Notes under the pieces: generated by a model | What the model was told of the DNA's origin: nothing | What the model saw: only the letters and a program-made list of their open reading frames with translations | Databases searched by the model: none | Made by a program: the position numbers and the translations under genes | DNA from: Iodobacter arcticus | GTDB taxonomy: Bacteria; Pseudomonadota; Gammaproteobacteria; Burkholderiales; Chitinibacteraceae | Length of the DNA stretch: 64,000 bases | NCBI RefSeq assembly: GCF_042664895.1 | Contig: NZ_JBHTBQ010000046.1 | Span: 1-64,000 of the forward strand | Direction: 5' to 3' | Shown: one piece after another, positions 52,190 through 61,325 of the stretch | Layout: each line of letters begins with the position of its first letter | Numbering within the stretch: the stretch's first letter is position 1

Positions 52190-54527
52190 TCAGGCCTCTA
52201 CTCGACTACTCGCCAAAATTTGGCTAGTGATTGTGCTTGCCTTTATCGGCCACAATATTTATCTGTGGTCTGGGCATTTGCAGCTGGATACCGACATCCT
52301 CGCCATGCTGCCGCAGGATGAGCGCGACCCAACGGTGCAAAATGCCACGCGGCAACTGAGCGACTCGGCGTCCAAACGTGTGGTGGTATTGATCGGCGGG
52401 CAGGATTGGGAAAGCGCGTCTGCCGCAGCCGATGCTTACGCCGCATCCTTGGCACAGAGCAAGCTGCCACTCACACTGCGCTACACAATGGGGGACGAAA
52501 GCGAATGGCTGAGCTTTTTTACGCCGCACCGCAATCAGCTGCTTAGCGCCACACAACGCCAGCAGCTGGCAAACACCAGCAGCGATCAACTCGCCCAGCG
52601 CGCCGTTGCCGCCCTATATCAGCCCGGCATAGGCATGCCCCGCCTTGGTGAATGGCAAGATGATCCGCTGAATTTACTTGGCGCATGGCTAGGAGAGCGG
52701 GCGGCAGAGAGCAAGGTACGCATCAAGGATGGACGTTTAGCACTCAGGACTTCGTCAGCAGAATCGACAGAAGAAAACTATGCTTTGCTGACACTAGAGC
52801 AAAGCGGCTCGGCGTTTTCGATTAAGGCGCAGCAAGCACTGATTCCGGTATTGGATGCGGCCAAAGCCGCCGCAATCAAGACCCAGCCTAAGGTGCAGGT
52901 TTTAAGCGTTGGCGTCCCCTTGCACGCAGCAGCCGCCGCTAGTCAGGCCGAGCGTGAGGTGCACACCATTGGTATCGGCTCAATGATCGGCATTGTGCTG
53001 CTCACCGTCTTTGCCTTTAGCGCCATCCGCCCGCGTATTTTAGTGACCATATCAATTGCCATTGGCCTGCTCGCTGCGATTTCGGTATGCACGCTATTAT
53101 TTGGCCGCCTGCATTTAATTACCCTCGTGTTTGGGGCCAGCTTGGTTGGCGTAGCCGAAAATTACGGCAGCAATTATTTCAGTAGCCGCCAGGGTCGCCC
53201 TGCGGCAGAACGCTGGGCCATGCTCAAAACGCAAGCGCCAGTGATGTGGCTGGCGATGCTCACCACCGCCATCGGCTATTTGCTGCTGGCGCTCACGCCT
53301 TTTCCTGGATTGCGGCAAATCGCCGTTTTCTCCGCCACGGGCCTCTTGGCCGCTTTTGTAACCGTAATGTGGTGGTTCCCACTCTTTGACAAGGGGGAAA
53401 TGAATCACACCCGCTTGTCGTTGTGGATAGGCAGTCGTCGCAGGCTCTGGCCCAGTGTAGGGCGCAACCGTTTAACGCTGATATTTAGCTTAATCGTGGC
53501 GATCACCTTGCTTTGGGGAGGCTTATCCATCAAAAGCAATGACGATGTGCGCCTCTTGCAAAGCTCGCCCCCCGCACTGATTGCCCAGCAAATCAAAGTA
53601 AGCAAATTGCTCGATCTGCCCAGCCCGGCGCAATTTTATTTAATTCGCGGCGCAAGCATCGAGGCCGTCTTGCAGCAGGAAGAAGTGCTAAAAGCAAAGC
53701 TCGCGCCCCTTATTGCAAAAGGCAGTCTCAGCGGCTATCAGGCGATCAGCGATTGGGCGCCCTCCTTAGCACAGCAGGCAGAAAATCAAGCCTTGGTAGC
53801 GCGCGTGGTATTTGGCGAGCAAGGCGTACTAGCCAAGGCCAGCATGGCGCTGGACGAATCGCTTACGCCAGCACTTAAATCCGCCGCACCGCTAATGATT
53901 GCAGACTGGCTGGCAGCCCCCGTTTCAGAGCCTTTACGTCATCAGTGGCTGGGGCGTTTTGAAAACGGCTACGCCAGCGTGATGCTACTGCGTGGCGTAA
54001 ATAAACCCGAGCAACTGGCAGAGCTGGCTGCAATGGCCCCTAGCGTGGCGGGCGTGCGCTGGGTAGATAAAGTAGCTGAAGTTTCCACCGTAATGGGGCG
54101 CTATCGGGTACTGATGGCATGGGTGATAGCACTCAGCTACCTGCTGGTTTTTGCCGCACTCAGCTACCGCTTTGGTAGGCAAGCTTGGCGGGCGCTTTTG
54201 CCCACCTTGCTCGCCAGCGGCCTAGCCTTAGCCCTCCTTGCGCTACTGGGCCAGCCCCTGCAATTATTCAATATTCTGGCGCTGCTGCTGATTTTAGGCA
54301 TGGGCGTGGATTATGGAATTTTCCTGCTCGAAAATCCTGATCGCCATGAAACAAGGCCATTTTTATCAGTCACCCTGGCGGCCGCCTCCACCCTGCTCGC
54401 CTTTGGTCTGCTGGCGCTATCTGCCACCCCCGCCCTACACGCTTTTGGCCTGACCATGCTGCTGGGCATCGGGCTTTCTTGGCTTCTCACTCCGGCATTT
54501 ATGCCACTTACTACGTCAGAAAAATGA
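52152..54527 (+). CDS. apeN: APE cluster RND/MMPL-type exporter
   Basis: A 791-residue integral membrane protein with the RND plan: one N-terminal TM helix, a large periplasmic loop, five TM helices (about 270-425), a second TM, a second loop and five C-terminal TMs. Blocks such as GASLVGVAENYGSNYF and LLLILGMGVDYGIFLLEN carry the acidic TM residues used for proton coupling. The start is uncertain among ATG 52152, ATG 52167 and GTG 52173; all overlap apeM. It would lift the polyene lipid from the inner membrane to the LolA-like protein. Confidence 0.88.
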   Translation: MPSAWMSVPALSNQASTRLLAKIWLVIVLAFIGHNIYLWSGHLQLDTDILAMLPQDERDPTVQNATRQLSDSASKRVVVLIGGQDWESASAAADAYAASLAQSKLPLTLRYTMGDESEWLSFFTPHRNQLLSATQRQQLANTSSDQLAQRAVAALYQPGIGMPRLGEWQDDPLNLLGAWLGERAAESKVRIKDGRLALRTSSAESTEENYALLTLEQSGSAFSIKAQQALIPVLDAAKAAAIKTQPKVQVLSVGVPLHAAAAASQAEREVHTIGIGSMIGIVLLTVFAFSAIRPRILVTISIAIGLLAAISVCTLLFGRLHLITLVFGASLVGVAENYGSNYFSSRQGRPAAERWAMLKTQAPVMWLAMLTTAIGYLLLALTPFPGLRQIAVFSATGLLAAFVTVMWWFPLFDKGEMNHTRLSLWIGSRRRLWPSVGRNRLTLIFSLIVAITLLWGGLSIKSNDDVRLLQSSPPALIAQQIKVSKLLDLPSPAQFYLIRGASIEAVLQQEEVLKAKLAPLIAKGSLSGYQAISDWAPSLAQQAENQALVARVVFGEQGVLAKASMALDESLTPALKSAAPLMIADWLAAPVSEPLRHQWLGRFENGYASVMLLRGVNKPEQLAELAAMAPSVAGVRWVDKVAEVSTVMGRYRVLMAWVIALSYLLVFAALSYRFGRQAWRALLPTLLASGLALALLALLGQPLQLFNILALLLILGMGVDYGIFLLENPDRHETRPFLSVTLAAASTLLAFGLLALSATPALHAFGLTMLLGIGLSWLLTPAFMPLTTSEK

Positions 54528-54793
54528 TCCCAACTATTAATCTATTTATTTTCAAACACCTGCGCACTATCGAGATGGTCGGCGTGCTGATGCGTATCTT
54601 TAGCTTCAGCCTTGTCAGCTGGTTAGGCCCAGCCAGCCCGTTTATGTTTGTCTGGAGCCTAAACACCGTCGACGCCATCATGCTGGCATGGTGCTCGGCA
54701 CTAAAACGCGATTCTGCTTACACGCTACTGAATGGATTCTGGATCATCGTCGGCCTAATCGGCATTTTAAGAGCAGGGCAGTTTATTCATTAA
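54524..54793 (+). CDS. Small membrane protein in APE cluster
   Basis: An 89-residue protein from the ATG at 54524, in ATGA overlap with the exporter stop. It has two to three hydrophobic segments (MVGVLMRIFSFSLVSWLG, FMFVWSLNTVDAIMLAW, and GFWIIVGLIGILRAGQ). Tight coupling says it belongs with the exporter. I do not recognise a named family. It is the last gene before a repeat-filled spacer. Confidence 0.65.
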   Translation: MIPTINLFIFKHLRTIEMVGVLMRIFSFSLVSWLGPASPFMFVWSLNTVDAIMLAWCSALKRDSAYTLLNGFWIIVGLIGILRAGQFIH

Positions 54794-54812
54794 TAATTGA
54801 TGTTACTCAGCC

Positions 54813-54870
54813 AAACCCAAATCTTGAAACACAGAGGTCACAGAGAGCACGGAGTTTCACGGAGGAAAAC
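54813..54870. repeat. ACAGAG-type dispersed repeat, half copy
   Basis: AAACCCAAATCTTGAAACAC followed by AGAGGTCACAGAGAGCACGG and AGTTTCACGGAGG. It closely matches the left half of the copy at 58886-58992. The rest of the spacer to 55285 holds the 54952-55054 repeat and a GGGTTTCACCCGCCCTAC palindrome-like tail. Confidence 0.75.
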
Positions 54871-54951
54871 ATGGCTTGAGTTCAGTTGTCTTTTAGGTTT
54901 TGAATGTTTTAAAACCCCGCAATGAGGATTCGTATCACAGCTCGTGGCACG

Positions 54952-55054
54952 GGGCTTAAATCTCCCCTTGAAACACGCCGAAGCGAGGAACAAGCGGGGC
55001 GGGGTTTCGGCCAGGGAGCGAGGAACGAGCCGATCCCGCCTGCCGCCGACTCGA
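54952..55054. repeat. Dispersed intergenic repeat, copy B (inverted to 1-105)
   Basis: The complement of this stretch matches window positions 1-105, with the shared core CCGAAACCCCGCCCCGCTTG. It splits the APE cluster between the exporter side and the FAD enzyme gene. Confidence 0.75.
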
Positions 55055-55285
55055 TTGTCCGCAGCGTAGGGGCCTTCGTGCTTTGAGTTTGTGGCTTGGC
55101 TTCGTTTCTTGGCCACACAAGAAAGGAAGGTCCAGCGGGACGCCCGCACCTAAATCAACGTGCCGAAGGCACTAAAAAGATCTTTTTGACTTTGCTTAGC
55201 GCGTATGGGGTGAAACCCACTTATTTTTAAGCATCGCTCGCGGGTTTCACCCGCCCTACAAAACAAAATACAAAAGAGAAATGAA

Positions 55286-56509
55286 ATGCGCATAGAACAC
55301 ACAGAAATACTCATTATCGGCGCTGGCCCTTCCGGCTCGGTGGCGGCAGGCTTATTACGTAAGCAAGGCCGTCAGGTACTGATCATTGAAAAAGAAACCT
55401 TTCCGCGTTTCTCGATTGGCGAGAGCCTCTTGCCGCAAAGCATGGAATACATCGAAGCGGCGGGGTTTTTGCAGGATGTGATTGAGGCGGGCTTTCAGTA
55501 TAAGAATGGCGCGGCTTTTGTGCGGGGCGAGCAAAGCACCGCTTTTGATTTCAGGGATAAATTTTCTCCAGGCTGGGGCACCACTTACCAAGTACAGCGC
55601 GGGAATTTTGACCATGTACTGGCCAAGGCCGCGGCAAAAGCAGGCGCGGTGATTCGCTATCAAGAGCAAGTGATTGCGGTTGATTTGGAAGGCGATCAGC
55701 CTCGGATTACCGTGCAATCGGCCACAGAAACTTACCAAATCAATGCGCGATTTTTGCTGGACGCCAGCGGCTTTGGCCGAATTCTGCCCCGCCTGCTTAA
55801 GCTAGAAACGCCATCTGACTTCCCGGTGCGTGGCGCTTACTTCACCCATATCGAAGACCGCATTTCAGAGAGCAGCTTTGATCGCAATAAGATTCTAGTC
55901 AGCGTGCATCCGAAGCACCACGATGTGTGGTTCTGGACTATTCCTTTTTCTAATGGCCGCTGCTCACAAGGCGTAGTTGCCAATCCTGAGTTCTTAGAAA
56001 AATATCAGGGCAGCGAAACCGAGCGTTTACAAGCCATTATTGCCGAAGTACCCACCCTATCTGCCGTGCTTAAAAATGCCGTTTGGGATACCCCGGCCCG
56101 CAAACTGATTGGCTACGCAGCCAATGTCAGCAGCTTACATGGTAAAGGATTTGCCTTGCTGGGTAATGCAGGTGAGTTTCTTGACCCGGTGTTTTCTAGC
56201 GGGGTCACCATTGCAGTAAAATCCGCAGCCCTTGCCGCAGCAGCGATTGAGCGCGAATTTGCAGGTGAATCGGTGAATTGGCAGATCGATTATGCCGACC
56301 CACTCAAAGCAGGCGTTGATGCGTTCAGAGCTTTTGTGAGCAGCTGGTACGAAGGCGGCTTTCAGGATGTGATTTTTCATCAGGAGCAATCAGCTGACGT
56401 GCGCCGGATGATCTCAGCCATTCTGGCAGGTTACGCATGGGATTTAAACAATCCCTATGTGGCGCAACCTAAGCGCTTAAAAACGCTGGAGCAATTGTGC
56501 GCGGCTTAA
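55286..56509 (+). CDS. FAD-dependent oxidoreductase (halogenase/geranylgeranyl-reductase-like)
   Basis: A 407-residue flavoprotein. The FAD dinucleotide fold is ILIIGAGPSGSVAAGLL, followed by FPRFSIGESLLPQS and the second flavin motif GFALLGNAGEFLDPVFSSGV. The GESLLP and DPVFSSG motifs are shared by flavin-dependent halogenases and related reductases. The WxWxIP halogenase motif is not seen (it reads FWTIPFSNG), so a halogenating role is doubtful. It sits in the APE cluster and overlaps the lipoprotein gene by 13 bases, so it may modify the polyene or the aryl head. Confidence 0.85.
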   Translation: MRIEHTEILIIGAGPSGSVAAGLLRKQGRQVLIIEKETFPRFSIGESLLPQSMEYIEAAGFLQDVIEAGFQYKNGAAFVRGEQSTAFDFRDKFSPGWGTTYQVQRGNFDHVLAKAAAKAGAVIRYQEQVIAVDLEGDQPRITVQSATETYQINARFLLDASGFGRILPRLLKLETPSDFPVRGAYFTHIEDRISESSFDRNKILVSVHPKHHDVWFWTIPFSNGRCSQGVVANPEFLEKYQGSETERLQAIIAEVPTLSAVLKNAVWDTPARKLIGYAANVSSLHGKGFALLGNAGEFLDPVFSSGVTIAVKSAALAAAAIEREFAGESVNWQIDYADPLKAGVDAFRAFVSSWYEGGFQDVIFHQEQSADVRRMISAILAGYAWDLNNPYVAQPKRLKTLEQLCAA

Positions 56510-57042
56510 TCATCATGCTCGCCTTGCTTGGCGGCTGCACTAGCGAAGCGCCAGAGACTCGCTTACCCGCTTTACGCTTAGCGCCCGCGGCCTTTGCCGG
56601 ATCGGTGAGCCTGACGCAAAGACTGAGCGTCACTCCATTGCCAGCCAATAGCGCCGCGCCCAAAACGCTAGATGCCTTACTGGAAATCAACCCGGAGCAA
56701 ATTCAGCTGGCAGGCTTTGCACTGGGGCAGCGTATTCTGACGGTAAGCTGGGATGGCCAGTCGCTAACAAGCAGCCGCCATGCTCTGCTGCCCAAAGAAG
56801 TAGACGAGCAACGCGTATTGCGAGATGTGCAATTAGTTTACTGGCCGCTGGCAGCCGTTCAAGCTGCCTTGCCAGCGGGCTGGACACTAAGCGAAGAAGG
56901 TAACGTCAGAAAACTGACGCTAGGCCAAGAAAACGCCATCACCATCCGCTACCACGCCACACCCCGCTGGGCCGGCCAAGCCGAATTAGAAAACACCCTA
57001 GAGCACTACCGGCTGGTGATTGATTCAAAAGAAACACCTTAA
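56497..57042 (+). CDS. DUF3261-type lipoprotein of the APE cluster
   Basis: A 181-residue protein from the GTG at 56497, overlapping the FAD enzyme by 13 bases. The lipobox is ALLGGC within a short signal peptide. The mature part has strands such as LAGFALGQRILTVSWDGQ and RDVQLVYWPLAAVQAALPAG. DUF3261 lipoproteins are common partners in APE clusters. It may be an outer-membrane acceptor for the pigment; that is inference. Confidence 0.8.
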   Translation: MRGLIIMLALLGGCTSEAPETRLPALRLAPAAFAGSVSLTQRLSVTPLPANSAAPKTLDALLEINPEQIQLAGFALGQRILTVSWDGQSLTSSRHALLPKEVDEQRVLRDVQLVYWPLAAVQAALPAGWTLSEEGNVRKLTLGQENAITIRYHATPRWAGQAELENTLEHYRLVIDSKETP

Positions 57043-57052
57043 TTGTAAAAGG

Positions 57053-57184
57053 CAAAAACTCTGTAGACACAGAGAACGGTAAGAACACAGAGCGCACAGA
57101 GAAAACCTAAAGAAGTTTTTCTCAAGGTTTCTCTGTGTGCTGCTTTTAAACTCTGTGTTCTCTGTGTCTACAGACCTAAGGTTT
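57053..57184. repeat. ACAGAG-type palindromic repeat in APE spacer
   Basis: CTCTGTAGACACAGAG and CACAGAGCGCACAGAGAAAACC pair with GGTTTCTCTGTGTGC and CTCTGTGTCTACAGA in inverted order, a long imperfect hairpin just before apeO. Confidence 0.8.
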
Positions 57185-57225
57185 TTAACAGGAATAAGCA
57201 TTTTGTTACTTCATAGTCTTACGCA

Positions 57226-58395
57226 ATGAGCATTTATTTAAATCAGCTTGGTATTGTTTGCGCTCTGGGTAACGGCGTTGATGAGGTGCGCCAAGCCCTT
57301 TTTGCCGATGCACCTAGCGGGGTTGCGCCCTATGTTTGTCTGGGTAAGACACTGCATCTGGGTGCGGTCACCAGCGAGCTGGCGGCGCAAGATGCGCTGC
57401 CGCCCATGCTGCACAGCCGCAATAACGCGCTGCTGCTCACCGCGCTGGCGCAAATTCGCCCTGCGGTGGACGCGGCGATTGCCCGCTTTGGCGCGGCGCG
57501 GATTGGCGTGGTTTTAGGTACCAGCACCTCCGGCATTGGCGAGGCGCAGGCTGCGATTGCCCAGCATCAGGCCACAGGCCAGCTACCCGCCCATTTTCAT
57601 ATTGCACAGCAAGAGCTAGGCTCGCCTGCCACCGCACTCAGCATCCTTTTGGGGCTGGCTGGCCCTGTGATGGTGATTTCCACCGCCTGCTCTTCCAGCG
57701 CTAAGGCAATCGCCAGCGCAGCAAGGCTGCTCAATGCAGACATGTGTGATGCGGTAATTTGCGGCGGCGTAGATTCGCTCTGCGACTTTACCGTGGCGGG
57801 GTTTACCGCACTGGAATCCGTTAGCGCGGAACGCTGCCAGCCAATGAACATTCATCGCAATGGCATCAATATCGGCGAAGGCGCTGCGCTATTTTTGATG
57901 AGTAAAGAAGCAGAGTCCGACGCCGTAGCGCTTTTAGGCTGGGGAGAAAGCTCGGATGCGCATCATATTTCGGCCCCTGCACCCGATGGCCAAGGCGCAA
58001 TCACGGCCATGCAAGCCGCGCTTGATCGGGCATGCTTGCAAGCATCCGACATCGATTACATCAATCTGCACGGCACGGCAACGCAGCAAAATGATGCAAT
58101 GGAAAGCCTTGCTATTCATCGGCTATTTGGCAGCGAAACACTGTGCAGCTCAACGAAGCCTTTAACCGGCCACACGCTGGGCGCAGCAGGTGTAATTGAA
58201 GCGGCGATCTGCTGGCTGACTCTTAAAACAGGACAGTTGCCACCCCATTGGTGGGATGGCGAAATCGATCCGGCTATTGCTCCACTTGCACTCGTCAAGC
58301 CATCCTTCAAGCCCGCCCGCCCGCCGCGCTACGCCTTAAGCAATTCTTTTGCCTTTGGTGGCAGCAATGCAAGTTTAATTTTTGGCAGGCGCTGA
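57226..58395 (+). CDS. apeO: APE beta-ketoacyl-ACP synthase
   Basis: A 389-residue ketosynthase with a full triad: Cys155 in STACSSSAKA, His282 in NLHGTATQQ and His316 in PLTGHTLGAAG. The GVVLGTSTSGIGEA block is a normal KS substrate element. Its order before the dehydratase, reductase and second ketosynthase matches the E. coli O-P-Q-R run, where ApeO works with ApeC. A repeat-filled spacer with the hairpin at 57053-57184 lies upstream, so it may have a separate promoter. The next gene starts within 24 bases. Confidence 0.9.
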   Translation: MSIYLNQLGIVCALGNGVDEVRQALFADAPSGVAPYVCLGKTLHLGAVTSELAAQDALPPMLHSRNNALLLTALAQIRPAVDAAIARFGAARIGVVLGTSTSGIGEAQAAIAQHQATGQLPAHFHIAQQELGSPATALSILLGLAGPVMVISTACSSSAKAIASAARLLNADMCDAVICGGVDSLCDFTVAGFTALESVSAERCQPMNIHRNGINIGEGAALFLMSKEAESDAVALLGWGESSDAHHISAPAPDGQGAITAMQAALDRACLQASDIDYINLHGTATQQNDAMESLAIHRLFGSETLCSSTKPLTGHTLGAAGVIEAAICWLTLKTGQLPPHWWDGEIDPAIAPLALVKPSFKPARPPRYALSNSFAFGGSNASLIFGRR

Positions 58396-58418
58396 TTTTG
58401 GAAAAACCATTGATAACC

Positions 58419-58880
58419 ATGCAGCCCATTGAATACCCCATTAGCGATATCATGCCGCACTCTGGCAAGATGCTTTTACTTGATCGTGCCATCGCAGGCA
58501 ACGACACGCATTTTGAATGCGAAGTCACCATCAGCGCCAACAATCTATTTTTTTCCGGCACAGGGGTAGGCGCATGGGTAGGCGTTGAATATATGGCGCA
58601 AACCGTGGCCGCATGGGCAGGCTGGCAAGCTCGAATAGCCGGGCAAACGCCTAAAATCGGTTTTTTGCTCGGCAGCCGCCGCTATAGCTCTAGCGTCAGC
58701 GAATTTGTACTAGGCCAAGTGCTACGCATCCGGATTAGCCGCGCTTTCCAGGCCGACAATGGCTTAGGACAGTTTGATTGCCAAATCTTGATCGACCAGC
58801 AAGAAGTCGCGCAGGCCGCACTCACCGTCTTTGAACCACTGGATGCCAGCGCGTTTTTAGCGGAGCGAGCGGGTGCTTAA
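58419..58880 (+). CDS. apeP: APE 3-hydroxyacyl-ACP dehydratase
   Basis: A 153-residue hot-dog dehydratase. I use the ATG at 58419, but a TTG at 58398 would add seven residues and starts three bases after the apeO stop. IMPHSGKMLLLDRAI is the FabZ/FabA-like catalytic start with His. The helix MAQTVAAWAGWQARIAG packs against it. It pairs with the dehydratase domain fused to ApeH in this cluster, as ApeI:ApeP do in E. coli. Confidence 0.87.
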   Translation: MQPIEYPISDIMPHSGKMLLLDRAIAGNDTHFECEVTISANNLFFSGTGVGAWVGVEYMAQTVAAWAGWQARIAGQTPKIGFLLGSRRYSSSVSEFVLGQVLRIRISRAFQADNGLGQFDCQILIDQQEVAQAALTVFEPLDASAFLAERAGA

Positions 58881-58885
58881 AGTGC

Positions 58886-58992
58886 AAAACCCAAACCTTG
58901 AACCACAGAGGACACCGAAAACACGAAGTTTCACGGAGAAAACCTTTTCTCCGTGGTCCTCCTTTTTCTCCGTGGTTAAAGATTTGGGTTTT
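58886..58992. repeat. ACAGAG-type palindromic repeat in APE spacer
   Basis: AAAACCCAAACCTTGAACCA starts the element, and AAAGATTTGGGTTTT closes it as an inverted copy. Inner arms ACGGAGAAAA and TTTTCTCCGT complete a long hairpin between apeP and apeQ. Confidence 0.85.
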
Positions 58993-59056
58993 GCTGGGCC
59001 AGCATGTTTTTTTGTACCTACCCAAATAATTAAAAATGAACAATGAGAAACAAGTA

Positions 59057-59788
59057 ATGAGTCATAAAACAATTCTGGTCACAGGCTCCAGCCGGGGCAT
59101 AGGGCGCGCTATTGCTAGGCGGCTTGCCAAAGATGGCTTTGATATCGTGCTGCATTGTAAGAGCCGCATGGATGCCGCAGCGGAACTTGCCGCCGAGATC
59201 ATCGCTCTGGGCCAAAGCAGCCGCGTATTGCAATTTGATGTGACCGATCGTGCCCAAACCGCAGAAGTCCTACTCGCCGATATCGAAGCCCATGGCTGCT
59301 ACTACGGCGTGGTTTGCAATGCGGGTATCGCAATAGATAACGCCTTCCCCGCCATGCCTGCGGAAGACTGGGATGCGGTGATTCATACCAATCTGGATAG
59401 TTTTTACAATGTGCTGCATCCACTTACCATGCCCATGGTGCGGCAGCGAAAACCCGGCCGCATCGTCACCTTATCTTCTGTTTCCGGCCTGGTCGGCAAC
59501 CGGGGCCAAGTTAATTACAGCGCGGCTAAAGCTGGGATTATTGGTGCGACCAAGGCGCTGGCCGTGGAATTAGCCAGCCGAGCCATCACCGTTAACTGCG
59601 TAGCACCCGGCTTGATTGACACCGAAATGGTAGACGAGCGCGTCTTAGAAGAAGCCCTAAAAATCATCCCGGCCAAGCGTATGGGTAAGCCTGAGGAAGT
59701 GGCCGCAGCCGTTAGCTTTTTAATGTCGGAAGATGCCGCCTATATCACGCGTCAGGTGATTTCAGTCAATGGAGGCTTAATAGGATGA
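59057..59788 (+). CDS. apeQ: APE 3-ketoacyl-ACP reductase
   Basis: A 243-residue FabG-type SDR reductase. The ATG at 59057 begins MSHKTILVTGSSRGIG; another ATG at 59036 would add seven residues. The NADPH-binding TGSSRGIGRAIA, the VCNAGI motif and the catalytic Ser (SSVSG) with YSAAK are intact. It overlaps apeR by four bases (ATGA). It supplies the keto reduction of each APE extension cycle. Confidence 0.92.
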   Translation: MSHKTILVTGSSRGIGRAIARRLAKDGFDIVLHCKSRMDAAAELAAEIIALGQSSRVLQFDVTDRAQTAEVLLADIEAHGCYYGVVCNAGIAIDNAFPAMPAEDWDAVIHTNLDSFYNVLHPLTMPMVRQRKPGRIVTLSSVSGLVGNRGQVNYSAAKAGIIGATKALAVELASRAITVNCVAPGLIDTEMVDERVLEEALKIIPAKRMGKPEEVAAAVSFLMSEDAAYITRQVISVNGGLIG

Positions 59789-61011
59789 AGCGCGTTGTCA
59801 TTACCGGCATCGGGGCGATCAGCCCGCTTGGCCACGATTGGAAAACTGTAGAAGCCGCACTTAAAGCAGGTAAAAACGCCATTCAAGTGATGCCCGAATG
59901 GCAAGTTTTTGAAGGGCTTAACACCCAGCTTGGCGCACCTGCCGCGCCCTTTGAGCTGCCCGCGCATTACAACCGCAAAAGCACCCGCAGCATGGGGCGT
60001 GTGGCGCTAATGGCGACTCGTGCCAGCGAATTAGCGCTGATCGATGCGGGTCTACTCAATGATCCGCTGATCAAAAGTGGCCAGATGGGTATTTCTTATG
60101 GCTCATCTGCCGGCACGCCCAAAGCAATTGGTGACTTTGGCCGCATGATGGCAGAAAAATCCACCGAAGGCATTAATGCCACCACCTATATCAAAATGAT
60201 GTCGCACACGGCGGCGGTAAATATCGGTGTATTTTTTGGCATTACTGGCCGCATTATCACCACCTCTAGCGCCTGCACCTCCAGCAGTCAGGGCATAGGC
60301 TATGCCTACGAAACCATCAAATTCGGCAAGCAGATTGCCATGCTGGCCGGTGGTGCTGAAGAGCTGGATGCCACCGAAGCGGCTGTTTTCGACACCCTAT
60401 TTGCCACCAGCGTACAAAACGCCACCCCCGACGCTACGCCCCGCCCTTTTGACACAAAGCGTGATGGCCTTGTGATTGGCGAAGGTGCTGGCACGCTGGT
60501 GCTGGAAGAGCTGGAACACGCACTGGCACGCGGCGCGCATATCTATGCAGAAATCGTTGGCTTTGGCAGCAATAGCGATGGCACGCATGTGACTCACCCC
60601 AACTCCGCCACCATGGCCCAAGCCATTCGCCTAAGCCTTACAGATGCAACGCTGCAGCCTAGCGATATTGGCTATATCAATGCCCATGGCACCGCTACCG
60701 ATCATGGCGACATCGCCGAATCGAAAGCCACTCATGAGGTATTTGGTGAACACACGCCAATCAGCTCTCTCAAAAGCTATATGGGCCACACCCTTGGCGC
60801 TTGCGGGGCATTAGAGGCATGGATCAGCATCGAGATGATGAACAGCGGCTGGTTCGCCCCTACCATCAACCTGACCGAGCCTGACGAGCGCTGCGCCGCA
60901 TTGGACTACATTACCGGCACAGGACGAGCCATCGAATGCGATATCGTCATGAGCAATAACTTTGCTTTTGGTGGAATCAATACATCGCTGATTTTTAAGC
61001 GTTGGGCTTAA
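59785..61011 (+). CDS. apeR: APE beta-ketoacyl-ACP synthase (second)
   Basis: A 408-residue ketosynthase with Cys164 (SSACTSSSQG), His301 (NAHGTATDHG) and His335 (SYMGHTLGACG). In contrast to ApeC it has all catalytic residues. Its closing block NNFAFGGINTSLIFKRW is typical of FabF-like enzymes. In the E. coli pathway ApeR is the stand-alone synthase that starts the chain. It is the last gene of the cluster and is followed by a palindromic repeat instead of a plain terminator. Confidence 0.92.
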   Translation: MKRVVITGIGAISPLGHDWKTVEAALKAGKNAIQVMPEWQVFEGLNTQLGAPAAPFELPAHYNRKSTRSMGRVALMATRASELALIDAGLLNDPLIKSGQMGISYGSSAGTPKAIGDFGRMMAEKSTEGINATTYIKMMSHTAAVNIGVFFGITGRIITTSSACTSSSQGIGYAYETIKFGKQIAMLAGGAEELDATEAAVFDTLFATSVQNATPDATPRPFDTKRDGLVIGEGAGTLVLEELEHALARGAHIYAEIVGFGSNSDGTHVTHPNSATMAQAIRLSLTDATLQPSDIGYINAHGTATDHGDIAESKATHEVFGEHTPISSLKSYMGHTLGACGALEAWISIEMMNSGWFAPTINLTEPDERCAALDYITGTGRAIECDIVMSNNFAFGGINTSLIFKRWA

Positions 61012-61015
61012 GTCT

Positions 61016-61276
61016 AAAAGTTCTGTAGACACAGAGTATTAATGAGAACACGGAGCACATAGAGAAAAGCTTTAAGAAAACGTAAAGAGATTGCACTAAG
61101 CAAGATCCCGAATGACTCTGTTTTTCAGCTTAGCTTGCCAGGTGTATTCAGGGCGATTGAACCAAAGCAGATGCTCTCTGAAAAATATTCAAGGCTCAAA
61201 AGTGCAGACTATTTCTTGGTTTTCTCTGTGTAACTCTGTGTTCTGCGTGCTCTCTGTGGCTCAAGATTTGGGTTTT
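61016..61276. repeat. Split ACAGAG-type repeat after apeR
   Basis: The left half (TTCTGTAGACACAGAG, GAACACGGAGCACATAGAG) and the right half (TCTCTGTGTAACTCTGTGTT, CTCAAGATTTGGGTTTTG) are separated by about 130 bp of other sequence. The two halves could pair to end the APE transcript. Confidence 0.7.
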
Positions 61277-61325
61277 GTTCGTATACCTAGTTGTTACAAT
61301 CAAGCAAGCACACCAAGGAATTAAA

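Noticed and set aside
55286..56509. Tryptophan-type halogenase
   Set aside because: The WxWxIP motif needed for halogenation is not present; only the general FAD motifs are shared.
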